Below, one piece after another: positions 36,244 through 44,515 of a DNA stretch of 64,000 nt. A program made the translations under genes and the position numbers. Under the pieces are notes generated by a model. The model searched no databases, had not been told where the DNA came from, and saw only the letters and a program-made list of their open reading frames with translations. Origin of the DNA: Gottfriedia luciferensis (GTDB taxonomy: Bacteria; Bacillota; Bacilli; Bacillales; Bacillaceae_G); assembly GCF_001712755.1 (NCBI RefSeq), contig NZ_MDKC01000034.1:186001-250000 (forward strand). The letters run 5' to 3'. Each line of letters starts with the position of its first letter. The stretch's first letter is position 1.

Positions 36244-36891
36244 CTATTTCAAAATCCCATTTCGTACTGCATATAGTGCCAATTGAGTTCGATCTTGAAG
36301 CTGAGTCTTGGCTAAAATATTCGAAACATGGGTTTTTACAGTTTTTTCTGTAATAAATAATGATGCTGCTATTTCTTTATTGCTCTTACCCCTCGTAATT
36401 TCCTTCAATACATCCATTTCTCGCCTAGTTAATTTGTCTTGAAATGACTCATCGTTCTTCGTTTCTATCTTCCCGGTTAAAGCAGAAACTAATTGCGTCG
36501 TAACCTTCGAATGAAACTGTTTTTCCCCATCGTATATCTTTCGGATCGCGGAAACGAGCTCATCTGGATCACTATCCTTTAAATAATATCCCGCTGCACC
36601 CGCTTCAATTGCAGGTAAAATATGATCTTGATCATAAAAACTAGTTAAAATCATTACTTTAACTGCTAAGCCTTCTATTTTTATTCTTTTGGTAGCTTCA
36701 ATTCCATCTAGAACTGGCATCGCTAAATCCATGATGACAATATCAGGTCTTAACTCTTTTACTAAGCTTAATGCCTCTTCTCCGTTCGATGCTTCTCCAA
36801 TAACTTCGATATCATCTTGCGTATTTAAGAAAAAAATAAGTCCTCTCCTAACTACATGATGATCATCAGCAATTAATATTTTAATAGACAT
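36244..36891 (-). CDS. NarL/LuxR-type response regulator, AirR/YhcZ-like
   Basis: A 215-residue regulator: receiver domain 1-120 with the acidic pair DD (9-10), phospho-acceptor D in IVIMDLAMP near residue 55 and K in YYLKDSD; LuxR HTH at about 148-210 (LTRREMDVLKEITRGKSNKEIAASLFITEKTVKTHVSNIL). It follows its kinase by 13 bp. It would bind DNA on phosphorylation by that kinase. Confidence 0.92.
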   Translation of the reverse strand: MSIKILIADDHHVVRRGLIFFLNTQDDIEVIGEASNGEEALSLVKELRPDIVIMDLAMPVLDGIEATKRIKIEGLAVKVMILTSFYDQDHILPAIEAGAAGYYLKDSDPDELVSAIRKIYDGEKQFHSKVTTQLVSALTGKIETKNDESFQDKLTRREMDVLKEITRGKSNKEIAASLFITEKTVKTHVSNILAKTQLQDRTQLALYAVRNGILK

Positions 36892-36904
36892 AAAACTCTC
36901 CTTC

Positions 36905-38023
36905 TTAAAAAGGGATATTCGTCGTAATTTTTGTTCCTTTATTCAAATCACTTTCAACTAAAAACGACCCTTTTATCGATTCGACTCTTTCCTTCATGCT
37001 TTTCAAACCTAATGTTGGAATTTGTACATCCTTTGGGCAGATAAAACCTACACCTTGATCTCGAATCGTCATTTTAACTTTCTTTGTACTGATTGATAAC
37101 TGTAGATATACCGTATTTTGTCCTGAATGTTTTCTACAATTATTAAACGCTTCCTGACCTACGCGCCATAATGTTTCTTCTATTTTAGAAGGTAATATCG
37201 TTGTTCCTTTTACATTACTAATTACTTTTAGTCCTAGCATTTCACCATAGTTAATTAATGCACTAACTATTCCTTTTTCAATCCCTTGTGGTCTAAGCTG
37301 CCATATTAATGCTTTCATTTCTGCTTGTGCTTCTTGGGCAATTTGTTGAATATGATTAAATGTATCCTTTAACTTCGGACTGTCGGATACATTTGCACCT
37401 GCTTTGGCAGTTACATTAATCGAAAACAATAATTGACTAACTGAGTCGTGTAGGTCCTTTGCAAGGCGATTTCTTTCTTGAATCAGCCCAAACTCTTTTA
37501 CCTTTTCTGTTAATTGAATTCGTTTAATTGCTGTTCCAATTTGCAATGCAACTGCACCTAGTAAATTTAATTCTTCCTGATCAAATTTTAATTTATTAGA
37601 GGCAGCTACATTTAATAAACCAAAAGATTCTTCACCTGCTTGCAATGGTACAGTCGCATGATGAGTGACACCATTTGTTTCTCCCCACTTATGAATAATT
37701 GAGTCTTCTAATCTTTTACATTCCATAATGTTTGATGCCTTATTAAGTCTTCCGGTATTATATTTATCTACACACCAACAATCTCCATTGCACATTGGCT
37801 TAGCCTCTTCGTTCATAAGAGCTGGAGGTAATTCATGTGAAGCAACTAATTCAAAGTCCCCATTTTTATCAATTAAAAAGATCCATCCTGTATCTAGCCC
37901 CGTAACTTGAACTAACTTGGCTAAGGCACAATTGAGGGTACTGTATAGATCAGTACCCTCGTTTAATATTTCGGCAATTTCTTTTAATACTTGTAGCTCT
38001 AAAAGAAATGATTCTTTTTTCAT
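36905..38023 (-). CDS. GAF-domain histidine kinase with four-cysteine motif, AirS/YhcY-like
   Basis: A 372-residue kinase without membrane helices. A GAF domain (about 25-170) holds C78, C82, C84 and C102 (PMCNGDCWCVDKY ... MECKRLE). The HisKA_3 dimerisation domain has ERNRLAKDLHDSVSQLL with phospho-acceptor H192, and the ATPase domain ends with DQGVGF. In Staphylococcus aureus the related AirS binds a [2Fe-2S] cluster through such cysteines and reports oxygen and redox state; the same is inferred here. It heads a two-gene unit with the response regulator. Confidence 0.9.
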   Translation of the reverse strand: MKKESFLLELQVLKEIAEILNEGTDLYSTLNCALAKLVQVTGLDTGWIFLIDKNGDFELVASHELPPALMNEEAKPMCNGDCWCVDKYNTGRLNKASNIMECKRLEDSIIHKWGETNGVTHHATVPLQAGEESFGLLNVAASNKLKFDQEELNLLGAVALQIGTAIKRIQLTEKVKEFGLIQERNRLAKDLHDSVSQLLFSINVTAKAGANVSDSPKLKDTFNHIQQIAQEAQAEMKALIWQLRPQGIEKGIVSALINYGEMLGLKVISNVKGTTILPSKIEETLWRVGQEAFNNCRKHSGQNTVYLQLSISTKKVKMTIRDQGVGFICPKDVQIPTLGLKSMKERVESIKGSFLVESDLNKGTKITTNIPF

Positions 38024-38025
38024 AC

Positions 38026-38469
38026 TTATGCTAATTCCTTCATTCGACGATCAAGTTGTTCAAGCACCATCGGCCACGCTTGCTCGTGTTGGTCTCTTGA
38101 TAATTCATCTGGGAATCCTGCATGTGTCAATCTAATAACTGTCGCTCCACTTTCATTTGTTGAAAACTCTACAGTGACTACAGTCTCCGTTTTAGATCCA
38201 GAAGTAAACCAAGTAATCTCAACAAGTTGATTATGCTCAAGTTTTAAAAAGCGACCATAATGAGGATGGCGTTTATCTTCAAATTGGGTCTCAAAGAAAA
38301 ATACAGAATTAACCTCTGCCTTCATAATTACCGAACCAGGCGCAGCAAACCAATCACCGAATCTTTTTGTCCATGCTTCATACAAAACATCGATAGTATT
38401 TTCCATTACTCGTTCCACAGTGAGACTATGTGGTCTACTCGATAAATCAGGATAACTAATAATATTCAT
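38026..38469 (-). CDS. SRPBCC (AHSA1-like) domain protein
   Basis: A 147-residue protein from ATG 38469 behind GGAGGGATTAAT. The START/AHSA1-like fold is indicated by SLTVERVMENTIDVLYEAWTKRFGDWFAAPGS, the FE/TW strands and the closing GFPDELSRDQHEQAWPMVLEQLDRRM. Such proteins bind hydrophobic ligands or co-chaperones; function here is unknown. It ends 2 bp before the kinase start. Confidence 0.8.
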   Translation of the reverse strand: MNIISYPDLSSRPHSLTVERVMENTIDVLYEAWTKRFGDWFAAPGSVIMKAEVNSVFFFETQFEDKRHPHYGRFLKLEHNQLVEITWFTSGSKTETVVTVEFSTNESGATVIRLTHAGFPDELSRDQHEQAWPMVLEQLDRRMKELA

Positions 38470-38494
38470 ATTAATCCCTCCAAAAGGTATATAG

Positions 38495-39037
38495 TTATTC
38501 ATTTTCATTAATAATAGCTAGCATTTGGTGATCTTCCCATTTCCCATTTATACGTACATTTTTCTTGGCAATTCCCTCTTTATGGAAACCCGCCTTTTCT
38601 AATACTCTTATTGAACCAATGTTATGCGGCATTACACCCGCTTCAAGGCGATGCAATTTTAATTCATTAAAGGCATATTCTACAACTAACTTTGCAGCTT
38701 CAGTTGTATATCCTTTACCATTATGTTGTTCATCTAAAGAATAACCAACAAAACAACTTTGTAAATCTCCTCTTAAAACCTCTGCTAGCATCGTAAAACC
38801 TATAAAAGCATCTGTTTCCTTTAAAAAGATACCAAAGCCATAATACAGATCATTGTCGCTTTTCTCTTTATATGACTTAATACGATCTTGCTGAGCTTCC
38901 AAAGTATAGAAACTTTCGTCTTTTATATATGTAAAAGGTTTAAAAAACTCTCTATTTCGAACTTCGTAAGATAAAAAATCTTCTGCATCTGCAACTTCTA
39001 AATGTCTTAAATATATATTATTACCAACTAATTTCAT
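38495..39037 (-). CDS. GNAT-family acetyltransferase (RimJ-like)
   Basis: A 180-residue GNAT protein with IYLRHLEVADAEDFLSYEVRN at the start, the acetyl-CoA loop GYSLDEQHNGKGYTTEAAKLVVEYAF in the middle and VLEKAGFHKEGIAKKNVRINGKWEDH at the end. This is the ribosomal-protein/amino-terminal acetyltransferase-like layout. Substrate unknown. Confidence 0.88.
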   Translation of the reverse strand: MKLVGNNIYLRHLEVADAEDFLSYEVRNREFFKPFTYIKDESFYTLEAQQDRIKSYKEKSDNDLYYGFGIFLKETDAFIGFTMLAEVLRGDLQSCFVGYSLDEQHNGKGYTTEAAKLVVEYAFNELKLHRLEAGVMPHNIGSIRVLEKAGFHKEGIAKKNVRINGKWEDHQMLAIINENE

Positions 39038-39079
39038 CTTTTTCCTACACTCCCTAATTTCCCTGCTTTTCCTAACCCA

Positions 39080-40066
39080 TTAAACGCCTGTTGCCCATAT
39101 AATTCTAGGATCGATTTTACGGACTAGACGGTACGCTATCGGTTTAAAACCATTTTTTGGCCAGAATCTCGAGGATTGTAAATTCGTTATTCTCCAATCT
39201 GTTTCGCAAAGTTTATAGCCTTCTTTTTCAGCAAAAGTAAGTCCATGCTGTAATAAGGCCTTACTAACACCTATTCCGCGAGAAGATTCGACCGTTGCTC
39301 CTATTACTAAACTAATGCAAGATTCAGGTGTTAATAAATTCTCATCAGATACTGTAGCTGATTCAAATACTTGAAGACCTACAATCTCATTTTGATAGAG
39401 CGCTAACCATAATGTTGCCGCTTCATCATTAATAATTTCTGCGTAACCTTCCTGATAGTCATCTCTTTCTTCAATAAACCCTGGTGCAAATACAGGTGAC
39501 TTCGCTTGGTGTTCCATGATTACGGTTGCTAATTCACGGATTCTTTTTTCATCTTCACTAGTTGCCAATCGAATTTGAATATCTTCAAATACTTTATCCG
39601 ACGAAACTGACAAATCACGTAAACCATGAACCTGTTCATAGGCAAATCCTAAACGAAGCCAAGCATCTAAAGTTGACTTATTTCCACTTGGTACCATTAC
39701 GTAATGATTAAACGAACCAAGCTCTACCATTTTCTTGGCAAACTCTGCATATAATTCACGATATAATTCTACATCTTCACTTTCAGCTATAGCCATACCT
39801 GCATACTTAATCCATGTATGACGTTCTCGATTTTTATCTGTTTGAATTGACCCAATCATATAGCCAACTAACTCGGAATCTTTCACCGCTGCAATACCAA
39901 AACTATCCTTTTCATTAAAAAGTGCCTCAATAGCTTTCTTAGCATACGTAGCCTCTTCAAATTTAGATGGTAATTCAGGGTTGTTACTTCGGTCATACAT
40001 ATGACGGATAGCCAAAAGACTAGCCGCTTCTTCTAAGTGTATATTTTCGAATGCGATAAATTTCAT
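39080..40066 (-). CDS. Protein with two GNAT-like acetyltransferase domains
   Basis: A 328-residue protein. The N-terminal half (about 1-150) is a degenerate GNAT fold; the C-terminal half (about 165-320) retains the acetyl-CoA loop region ESSRGIGVSKALLQHGLTFAEKEGYKLCETDWRITN. Probably an acetyltransferase acting on a small molecule. It has a long leader, and two terminator-like hairpins lie upstream. Confidence 0.8.
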   Translation of the reverse strand: MKFIAFENIHLEEAASLLAIRHMYDRSNNPELPSKFEEATYAKKAIEALFNEKDSFGIAAVKDSELVGYMIGSIQTDKNRERHTWIKYAGMAIAESEDVELYRELYAEFAKKMVELGSFNHYVMVPSGNKSTLDAWLRLGFAYEQVHGLRDLSVSSDKVFEDIQIRLATSEDEKRIRELATVIMEHQAKSPVFAPGFIEERDDYQEGYAEIINDEAATLWLALYQNEIVGLQVFESATVSDENLLTPESCISLVIGATVESSRGIGVSKALLQHGLTFAEKEGYKLCETDWRITNLQSSRFWPKNGFKPIAYRLVRKIDPRIIWATGV

Positions 40067-40156
40067 AACAAACCTCCTTGCAACTTATACAAGTGCAACC
40101 GCTTGATAATCCAGACTATTCTAATTGTATTGATATTCACTCATTACTAGTTCCAT

Positions 40157-40197
40157 AAAAAGAGCATTACTTCCTGCTTATAGCTGAATAATGCTCT
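40157..40197 (-). terminator. Hairpin terminator upstream of the double-GNAT gene
   Basis: AGAGCATTA/TAATGCTCT stem (40161-40169, 40189-40197) with four U following on the minus strand. It lies downstream of the VOC gene and its own terminator, so it could be a second terminator or an attenuator in the GNAT leader. Confidence 0.55.
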
Positions 40198-40299
40198 CTC
40201 ATCTAGTAAAATTCAACAACCTTCTTTTGTATTTGTTAATTAAATCATATCAATTTTCTTAAAATTAACAATTTAATTCTAACTAAGCATTCAAGTAAA

Positions 40300-40331
40300 A
40301 ATAAAAAACCACTGTTTATATACAGTGGTTT
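40300..40331 (-). terminator. Terminator of the VOC gene
   Basis: Perfect AAACCACTGT/ACAGTGGTTT stem followed by U run on the minus strand. Confidence 0.9.
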
Positions 40332-40343
40332 ATCAAATAATCT

Positions 40344-40712
40344 TTAATGAAATTCTAAAAACTCGACTCTATTCCCAAATGGATCATTAACAAAAAAGCG
40401 AGTACGACCTTCTATTGGTGGTTCCTCTTTTATTTCAAAGTTGAGTTGAAGGAGTTGCTCTCTTAATGCCTCTATGTTTGTAACAATTAAACCAGGATGA
40501 GCTTTTTTAGGTGCTATAAAATCTTCTTGAATACTAATATGAATTTCTTGATTACCGCAAATAAACCAGCATCCACCTCTGCCTTTTAAATTTTCCGGCT
40601 TTGGCAATTCCTTCATTCCTAGAATTCCATTATAAAATTTTCTAGCTTCGTCCTCTCCACCTTTTGGACAAACTAATTGAATATGATCAATTCCTTTTAC
40701 TTCAAATGCCAT
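40344..40712 (-). CDS. VOC-fold protein (glyoxalase-like)
   Basis: A 122-residue single VOC domain beginning GIDHIQLVCPKGGEDEARKFYNGILGMKE and ending FVNDPFGNRVEFLEFH, keeping H and E metal-ligand positions. Function cannot be assigned. GAGAGGTGC precedes the ATG. Confidence 0.85.
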   Translation of the reverse strand: MAFEVKGIDHIQLVCPKGGEDEARKFYNGILGMKELPKPENLKGRGGCWFICGNQEIHISIQEDFIAPKKAHPGLIVTNIEALREQLLQLNFEIKEEPPIEGRTRFFVNDPFGNRVEFLEFH

Positions 40713-40771
40713 TGACTAGCACCTCTCTCATTATGAAAAGTTTATATCTTTAGATTACCAGAAGTAAAAAA

Positions 40772-40808
40772 TAAGAAAAGCATTACCTCTATAGAAGTAA
40801 CGCTTTTC
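40772..40808 (-). terminator. Probable terminator of pah
   Basis: GAAAAGCATTAC/GTAACGCTTTTC with one mismatch (40775-40786, 40797-40808); the following U tract is interrupted. Confidence 0.6.
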
Positions 40809-40824
40809 CCAATATTCCAACTTA

Positions 40825-42561
40825 TCAAACTAGCTTTAAGCCATTTGTAATTAGATTCTTTAAAGAATCTTCTTTTCTTAATGCTTCCAATTCCGCTTTT
40901 AATGGTTCAACAATTTGCGCTAATTTAGCATTAACTGTAGCTATTTCAAGTAATTCTAAACGTAATAACCAATCACTTTGGTGTTCACGTTTAAGCTCAT
41001 TATGCAAAGCAATTAATTTAGAAATACAGTCATCACAGAATGTATTCTTTTCTCTAATTACTCTAACTTCTTTATATAATTTTTCTAATTCAGTTAATGG
41101 AGCTGGTGTTTCCATTACGAACTCTACTTCTTTAATTGAATCACTAAAGTAAGATGTTGGGTCAGCTGCACCAGGGTATGCTGATTCAACTCGAGAACCA
41201 ACTGCCATATCAAAAGTTCCCCACTCTTTTTTGAATAATTCTTTTCCTTCGTAAGTAACAGTGCAGTCTTCAAATGAGATTAATGCAACTTTGTCTTCAT
41301 TTTTAATGATATTTACAATTCTACCGGAAGCGCTTACATTGCTTAAGAATTCTAAATCAACAAAGTTTCCTACGACAATACCTAAATTTTTAAGTGCAGC
41401 ATCGTCACATTCTTCTAATTCAATATTACCTTTTAAAAGTCCAATTGGTGTTCCAAATCCTTTAGCATGGTAGTCTTTTCCGTGACCTTCTAATTGCTTA
41501 TTGTTAATTGATAGTGCAGTTTCGCCAGTTGTATTGACGTAAATTGCTTCACCGTTTTCATCTTTTATGATTGCATGAACAATACCAGTTACACTTAATC
41601 CAGAATTTAATTCAAATGTAGCAACGCTTTTCGATTTAAGAGCTTTATCTAAGCTTTCTGTTCCACCTACACGGAATGCCATAGTGCTTGCTAATTCTTC
41701 TGCACCTTGCATTAACTCTTCGAAATCTTTGCATACAAATAATTGTGCTTGCATCTCAGTTATATTTTTCGGTTGTAAAGTAGAAGCTTCAATAGAAAAA
41801 GGTAGTCTTTCAACTGCATCTGTAAAGCAATGTGTGCTTTCACCTACTGATGATAATAAACCAGCACCGTAAATTTTTGGATTATCTAGTTCACCTATTA
41901 GACCATATTCAACTGTTCTCCAGAATACGCGTGAAATTTTTTCAGCTTCTGAAATTCCAACAATTGCTTTTTGTCTTTCTTCAACTAATCTTTGTGCAGC
42001 AGCTTTTTCTTCAGCTGTCGATTTTGGATCTTCCATTACAATCGTTAAATTTCTAACTGCTTCAAATAGTTCTTGTTTTTCTTTTGTAGCAAATGCCTTT
42101 GCACCAATTGATCCAATTTTTTGTACGTACTCTCTAAATACAGGATCAAATAATATTGGCGCGTGTCCTGCAGCCTCATGAATAATATCTGGAGCAGGTG
42201 TATATTCTATATTCGTAATTTGTCTAATTTCAGTTGCGATTGGTAAAATACCATTTGCTAATAGTTCAAAAAATGCAGCGCCTGGAATTAATCCATTAAC
42301 GATTCCTGCGCCCCAACCGATTTTTGAAAGGCACTCGTTCATTTCAGCTACATTTGGAATTTTTTCCGTTTCAATTCCTGACATCTTAAGTCCATCGACA
42401 AATGCAGAATGTGCTCTATCTTTTAATGCGTGATGATTTTGTCTCATTACATAGCGCCATACAGCATGATCAATTGGCGTGTAAAGATCATAATTTTGCT
42501 CCGATAAGTATTGTTTCAAATGAGGTGGTATTATTTTTGTTTCAAAAGCTGCTTCTTTCAT
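40825..42561 (-). CDS. pah: Phenylalanine 4-monooxygenase with long C-terminal extension
   Basis: A 578-residue protein. The N-terminal half (about 10-290) is an aromatic amino acid hydroxylase: iron ligands H128 and H133 in IIHEAAGHAP and E218 in RTVEYGLIGE, with pterin-site LIPGAAFFELLA before them. The remaining 280 residues are not needed for catalysis in the classical enzyme; Bacillus cereus homologs of similar length exist. The product tyrosine matches the two tyrosine-specific T-boxes in its leader. The ATG follows AAGGGG. There is no other gene in the unit. Confidence 0.92.
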   Translation of the reverse strand: MKEAAFETKIIPPHLKQYLSEQNYDLYTPIDHAVWRYVMRQNHHALKDRAHSAFVDGLKMSGIETEKIPNVAEMNECLSKIGWGAGIVNGLIPGAAFFELLANGILPIATEIRQITNIEYTPAPDIIHEAAGHAPILFDPVFREYVQKIGSIGAKAFATKEKQELFEAVRNLTIVMEDPKSTAEEKAAAQRLVEERQKAIVGISEAEKISRVFWRTVEYGLIGELDNPKIYGAGLLSSVGESTHCFTDAVERLPFSIEASTLQPKNITEMQAQLFVCKDFEELMQGAEELASTMAFRVGGTESLDKALKSKSVATFELNSGLSVTGIVHAIIKDENGEAIYVNTTGETALSINNKQLEGHGKDYHAKGFGTPIGLLKGNIELEECDDAALKNLGIVVGNFVDLEFLSNVSASGRIVNIIKNEDKVALISFEDCTVTYEGKELFKKEWGTFDMAVGSRVESAYPGAADPTSYFSDSIKEVEFVMETPAPLTELEKLYKEVRVIREKNTFCDDCISKLIALHNELKREHQSDWLLRLELLEIATVNAKLAQIVEPLKAELEALRKEDSLKNLITNGLKLV

Positions 42562-42805
42562 GTCATCAATTCCCCTTTTTAAAAATTATTTCACTTAAAA
42601 ATCTATTACTCTACTTTCTTAAAAATACCCGTTCTATCTATATCTTGCTAAAAGCTTTTTTTTGAGCATTTTTAAGCAAGTTTCCATCATTTAACCATTT
42701 CTACTTTTTCCAAATTACTCCTTCTTTCTACAAAATCTTTTTTTATTCGGTATTTATAGTCATAATCAACCAAACACATCACTCCTTTCAAACATGAAAT
42801 GTGGA

Positions 42806-42905
42806 AGGCGTTTGCTCAGCCCCGACAAGCATAAGACAAAGGCTGATAAAGGTTGGTTTTTACTTTTATTGGACTTTGGCTTATGACCTCGAGGGGCTAA
42901 CGCCT
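42806..42905. repeat. Large hairpin-forming dispersed repeat in the pah leader
   Basis: Nested inverted pairs run through 100 bp: AGGCGTT/AACGCCT (42806-42812, 42899-42905), AGCCCC/GGGGCT (42818-42823, 42893-42898) and CATAAG/CTTATG (42830-42835, 42880-42885). The sequence GCTCAGCCCCGACAAGCATAAGAC... CTTATGACCTCGAGGGGCT is of a type I remember as scattered through Bacillaceae intergenic regions. It lies between the proximal T-box and pah. Nothing coding is seen in the rest of 42562-43012. Confidence 0.75.
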
Positions 42906-43012
42906 GGAACTAGACAACTCAAAACAAGACAAGCTTGTTTTTCCTCTAAGCTCTTACCACTCTTGTAGCTTATTCCGTTACATCTATACATGCATCCAAG
43001 ATTTTTGCACAT

Positions 43013-43255
43013 AAAAAAATCCCTACTGTTTGCACAGTAGGGACGAACTTTAAATTCGCGGTACCACCCTAGTTATTAGCTGTTTTACTAAAACTTACTA
43101 ATATCTTCATTTCATAACGGCTCTTCACCGTCTTCCCCTCACTATTCGTTTCGAAGAAGATGCTCATGGACTGTAATTCATGTCGTTTTATGTACTGATT
43201 TGCACCAACCATCAGCTCTCTGTCACAGGGAAAACTTCACTACTTTCGTTCCACT
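43013..43255 (-). ncRNA. T-box riboswitch 1 (proximal), tyrosine specifier
   Basis: Minus-strand leader with the AGAGAGC stem-I motif, the conserved AGGGTGGTACCGCG antiterminator sequence (43057-43070) and a terminator (10-bp stem 43020-43029/43034-43043, then seven U). In the specifier loop GAAUUACAG the codon UAC (43173-43175) designates tyrosine. Uncharged tRNA-Tyr would allow read-through into pah. Confidence 0.93.
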
Positions 43256-43290
43256 CATTGCTTATTATTTAATTAAATTATTTTCTTAAA

Positions 43291-43535
43291 ATAAAAAAGT
43301 CCCTACTGTTTGCACAGTAGGGACGAAATAGTCTATTCGCGGTACCACCCTAAATTATTAGTATTAAAAACAATACTAATATCTTCATTTCATAACGGCT
43401 CTTCACCGTCTTCCCCTCACTATTTGTTTCGAGGAAGATGCTCTAGGATCGTAATTCATGTGTTCTATGTACTGGTTTGCAGCAACCACCAGCTCTCTGT
43501 TACAGGGAAAACTCCACTACTAAAATTCCTATCAT
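43291..43535 (-). ncRNA. T-box riboswitch 2 (distal), tyrosine specifier
   Basis: Very similar to T-box 1: AGAGAGC motif, AGGGTGGTACCGCG (43338-43351), terminator stem 43299-43309/43314-43324 and six U. Specifier loop GAAUUACGA gives UAC (43451-43453), tyrosine. It stands promoter-proximal, so transcription must pass two tRNA-gated terminators in series. Confidence 0.93.
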
Positions 43536-43561
43536 TGCTTTTCGCGATTCAATTAATACAT

Positions 43562-43590
43562 ACTTTATTCCTATTTTTCGTAAATGTCAA
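43562..43590 (-). promoter_or_regulatory. Promoter of the T-box/pah transcript
   Basis: -35 TTGACA (43585-43590), 17-bp spacer, -10 TAAAGT (43562-43567), about 27 bp before the distal T-box. Confidence 0.85.
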
Positions 43591-44204
43591 CACTTTTTAT
43601 CTTTTGTTTTTTTTGAGGTTTTTATTATTTCAATATAATCAAAACCCTTACCTATAGAAATACCTAATTAGAAATATATACTTTAGACTCACAAACTAAA
43701 TATTAATTACGCATCTCGTTTTATAGTAGTACCACACTTTTTCTGTCTAGCCTAAACAAGGATTTGTCAATCAATAAAACGATAAGTCTATTATATAGGT
43801 TATTTACTAGTACCATAATCTTATTCATGCCAAATATTTTCGCCCTTTAATATTTACTTAATTTCCCGTTGAAAATTCACACTTATTTTATCAGCTTCAT
43901 CTTTTTGAAAGAAAAGAAAAGAAAAGATATTATATTAACAAAGTTTTTCCCCGACACATTTACTAACTTCACTAATAAATGTATAGATACCTTTTATTGA
44001 GTTAACTAACATTTGGTATCGGTGTTTGAGCAAACATACTGCAAGCTAAAATTACAAGCTCATAATTGGTCGATTAGTTTACAGAGTTTTTACAGATTAA
44101 TAATTAATAAGTTTCTTTCGAATATTGAACCGTTTGGAAATATTTGGTATTGTATACTTAATTACTTAGGATTATTTATCCAATTATTTATTTTAGGAGA
44201 ACTT
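43591..44204. other. AT-rich intergenic region with no supported gene
   Basis: Reading both strands shows no open frame with a ribosome site before 44190 and no recognisable RNA. The 95-codon frame 44013-44300 contains the small peptide gene at its end; its own start has no ribosome site. Confidence 0.6.
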
Positions 44205-44300
44205 ATGTTAGGAATGGTTGTAGTTTTACCAGTTGCAATTTTAATGATTGCTGGAATTATTTATGGTGTAATCAAATTAATTAAAAGAACTCGCTATTAA
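44205..44300 (+). CDS. Putative 31-residue single-helix membrane peptide
   Basis: A short frame (MLGMVVVLPVAILMIAGIIYG...) with one hydrophobic helix and a basic tail (KLIKRTRY). AGGAGAACTT is correctly spaced before the ATG, and a good terminator follows 40 bp later, so it behaves as a complete small gene. No family recognised. Could be a membrane regulatory peptide or type I toxin-like protein; either is inference. Confidence 0.5.
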   Translation: MLGMVVVLPVAILMIAGIIYGVIKLIKRTRY

Positions 44301-44338
44301 TTAAATTATTCGGGAAAAAAATTATAGTTTTGAAAGGA

Positions 44339-44368
44339 GAGTAATCGAATTCGAATTACTCTTTTTTT
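44339..44368 (+). terminator. Terminator after the small peptide frame
   Basis: GAGTAAT/ATTACTC stem (44339-44345, 44355-44361) followed by seven U. It insulates bioY from upstream transcription. Confidence 0.8.
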
Positions 44369-44425
44369 ATTTAATTGGGGATTAGACATTTTCCTAAAGC
44401 AATACTCTCTTTAAATTTGAACATA

Positions 44426-44495
44426 TTGACAATCTTTTTATATAAAATATAATTAATTTATAATATGTTAACTAACAAATTAAATAAGTTAACAT
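44426..44495 (+). promoter_or_regulatory. bioY promoter and BirA operator
   Basis: -35 TTGACA (44426-44431), 16-bp spacer, -10 TATAAT (44448-44453). Just downstream ATGTTAAC (44465-44472) and GTTAACAT (44488-44495) form an inverted repeat with 15-bp spacing, the form of the Firmicutes BirA-biotinyl-AMP operator. Confidence 0.88.
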
Positions 44496-44515
44496 AAAGA
44501 GAGGGAGATTTTGTA

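Noticed and set aside
42806-42905. Insertion-sequence end or MITE with target duplication
   Set aside because: I could not find flanking direct repeats; the dyad alone supports a hairpin repeat, not a transposon remnant.
43310-43657. 115-codon plus-strand frame over the T-box region
   Set aside because: It is antisense to the distal T-box and its promoter, and has no ribosome site.
44013-44300. 95-codon frame including the small peptide
   Set aside because: Its start has no ribosome site and the first 60 codons read like non-coding AT-rich DNA; only the last 31 codons are supported.
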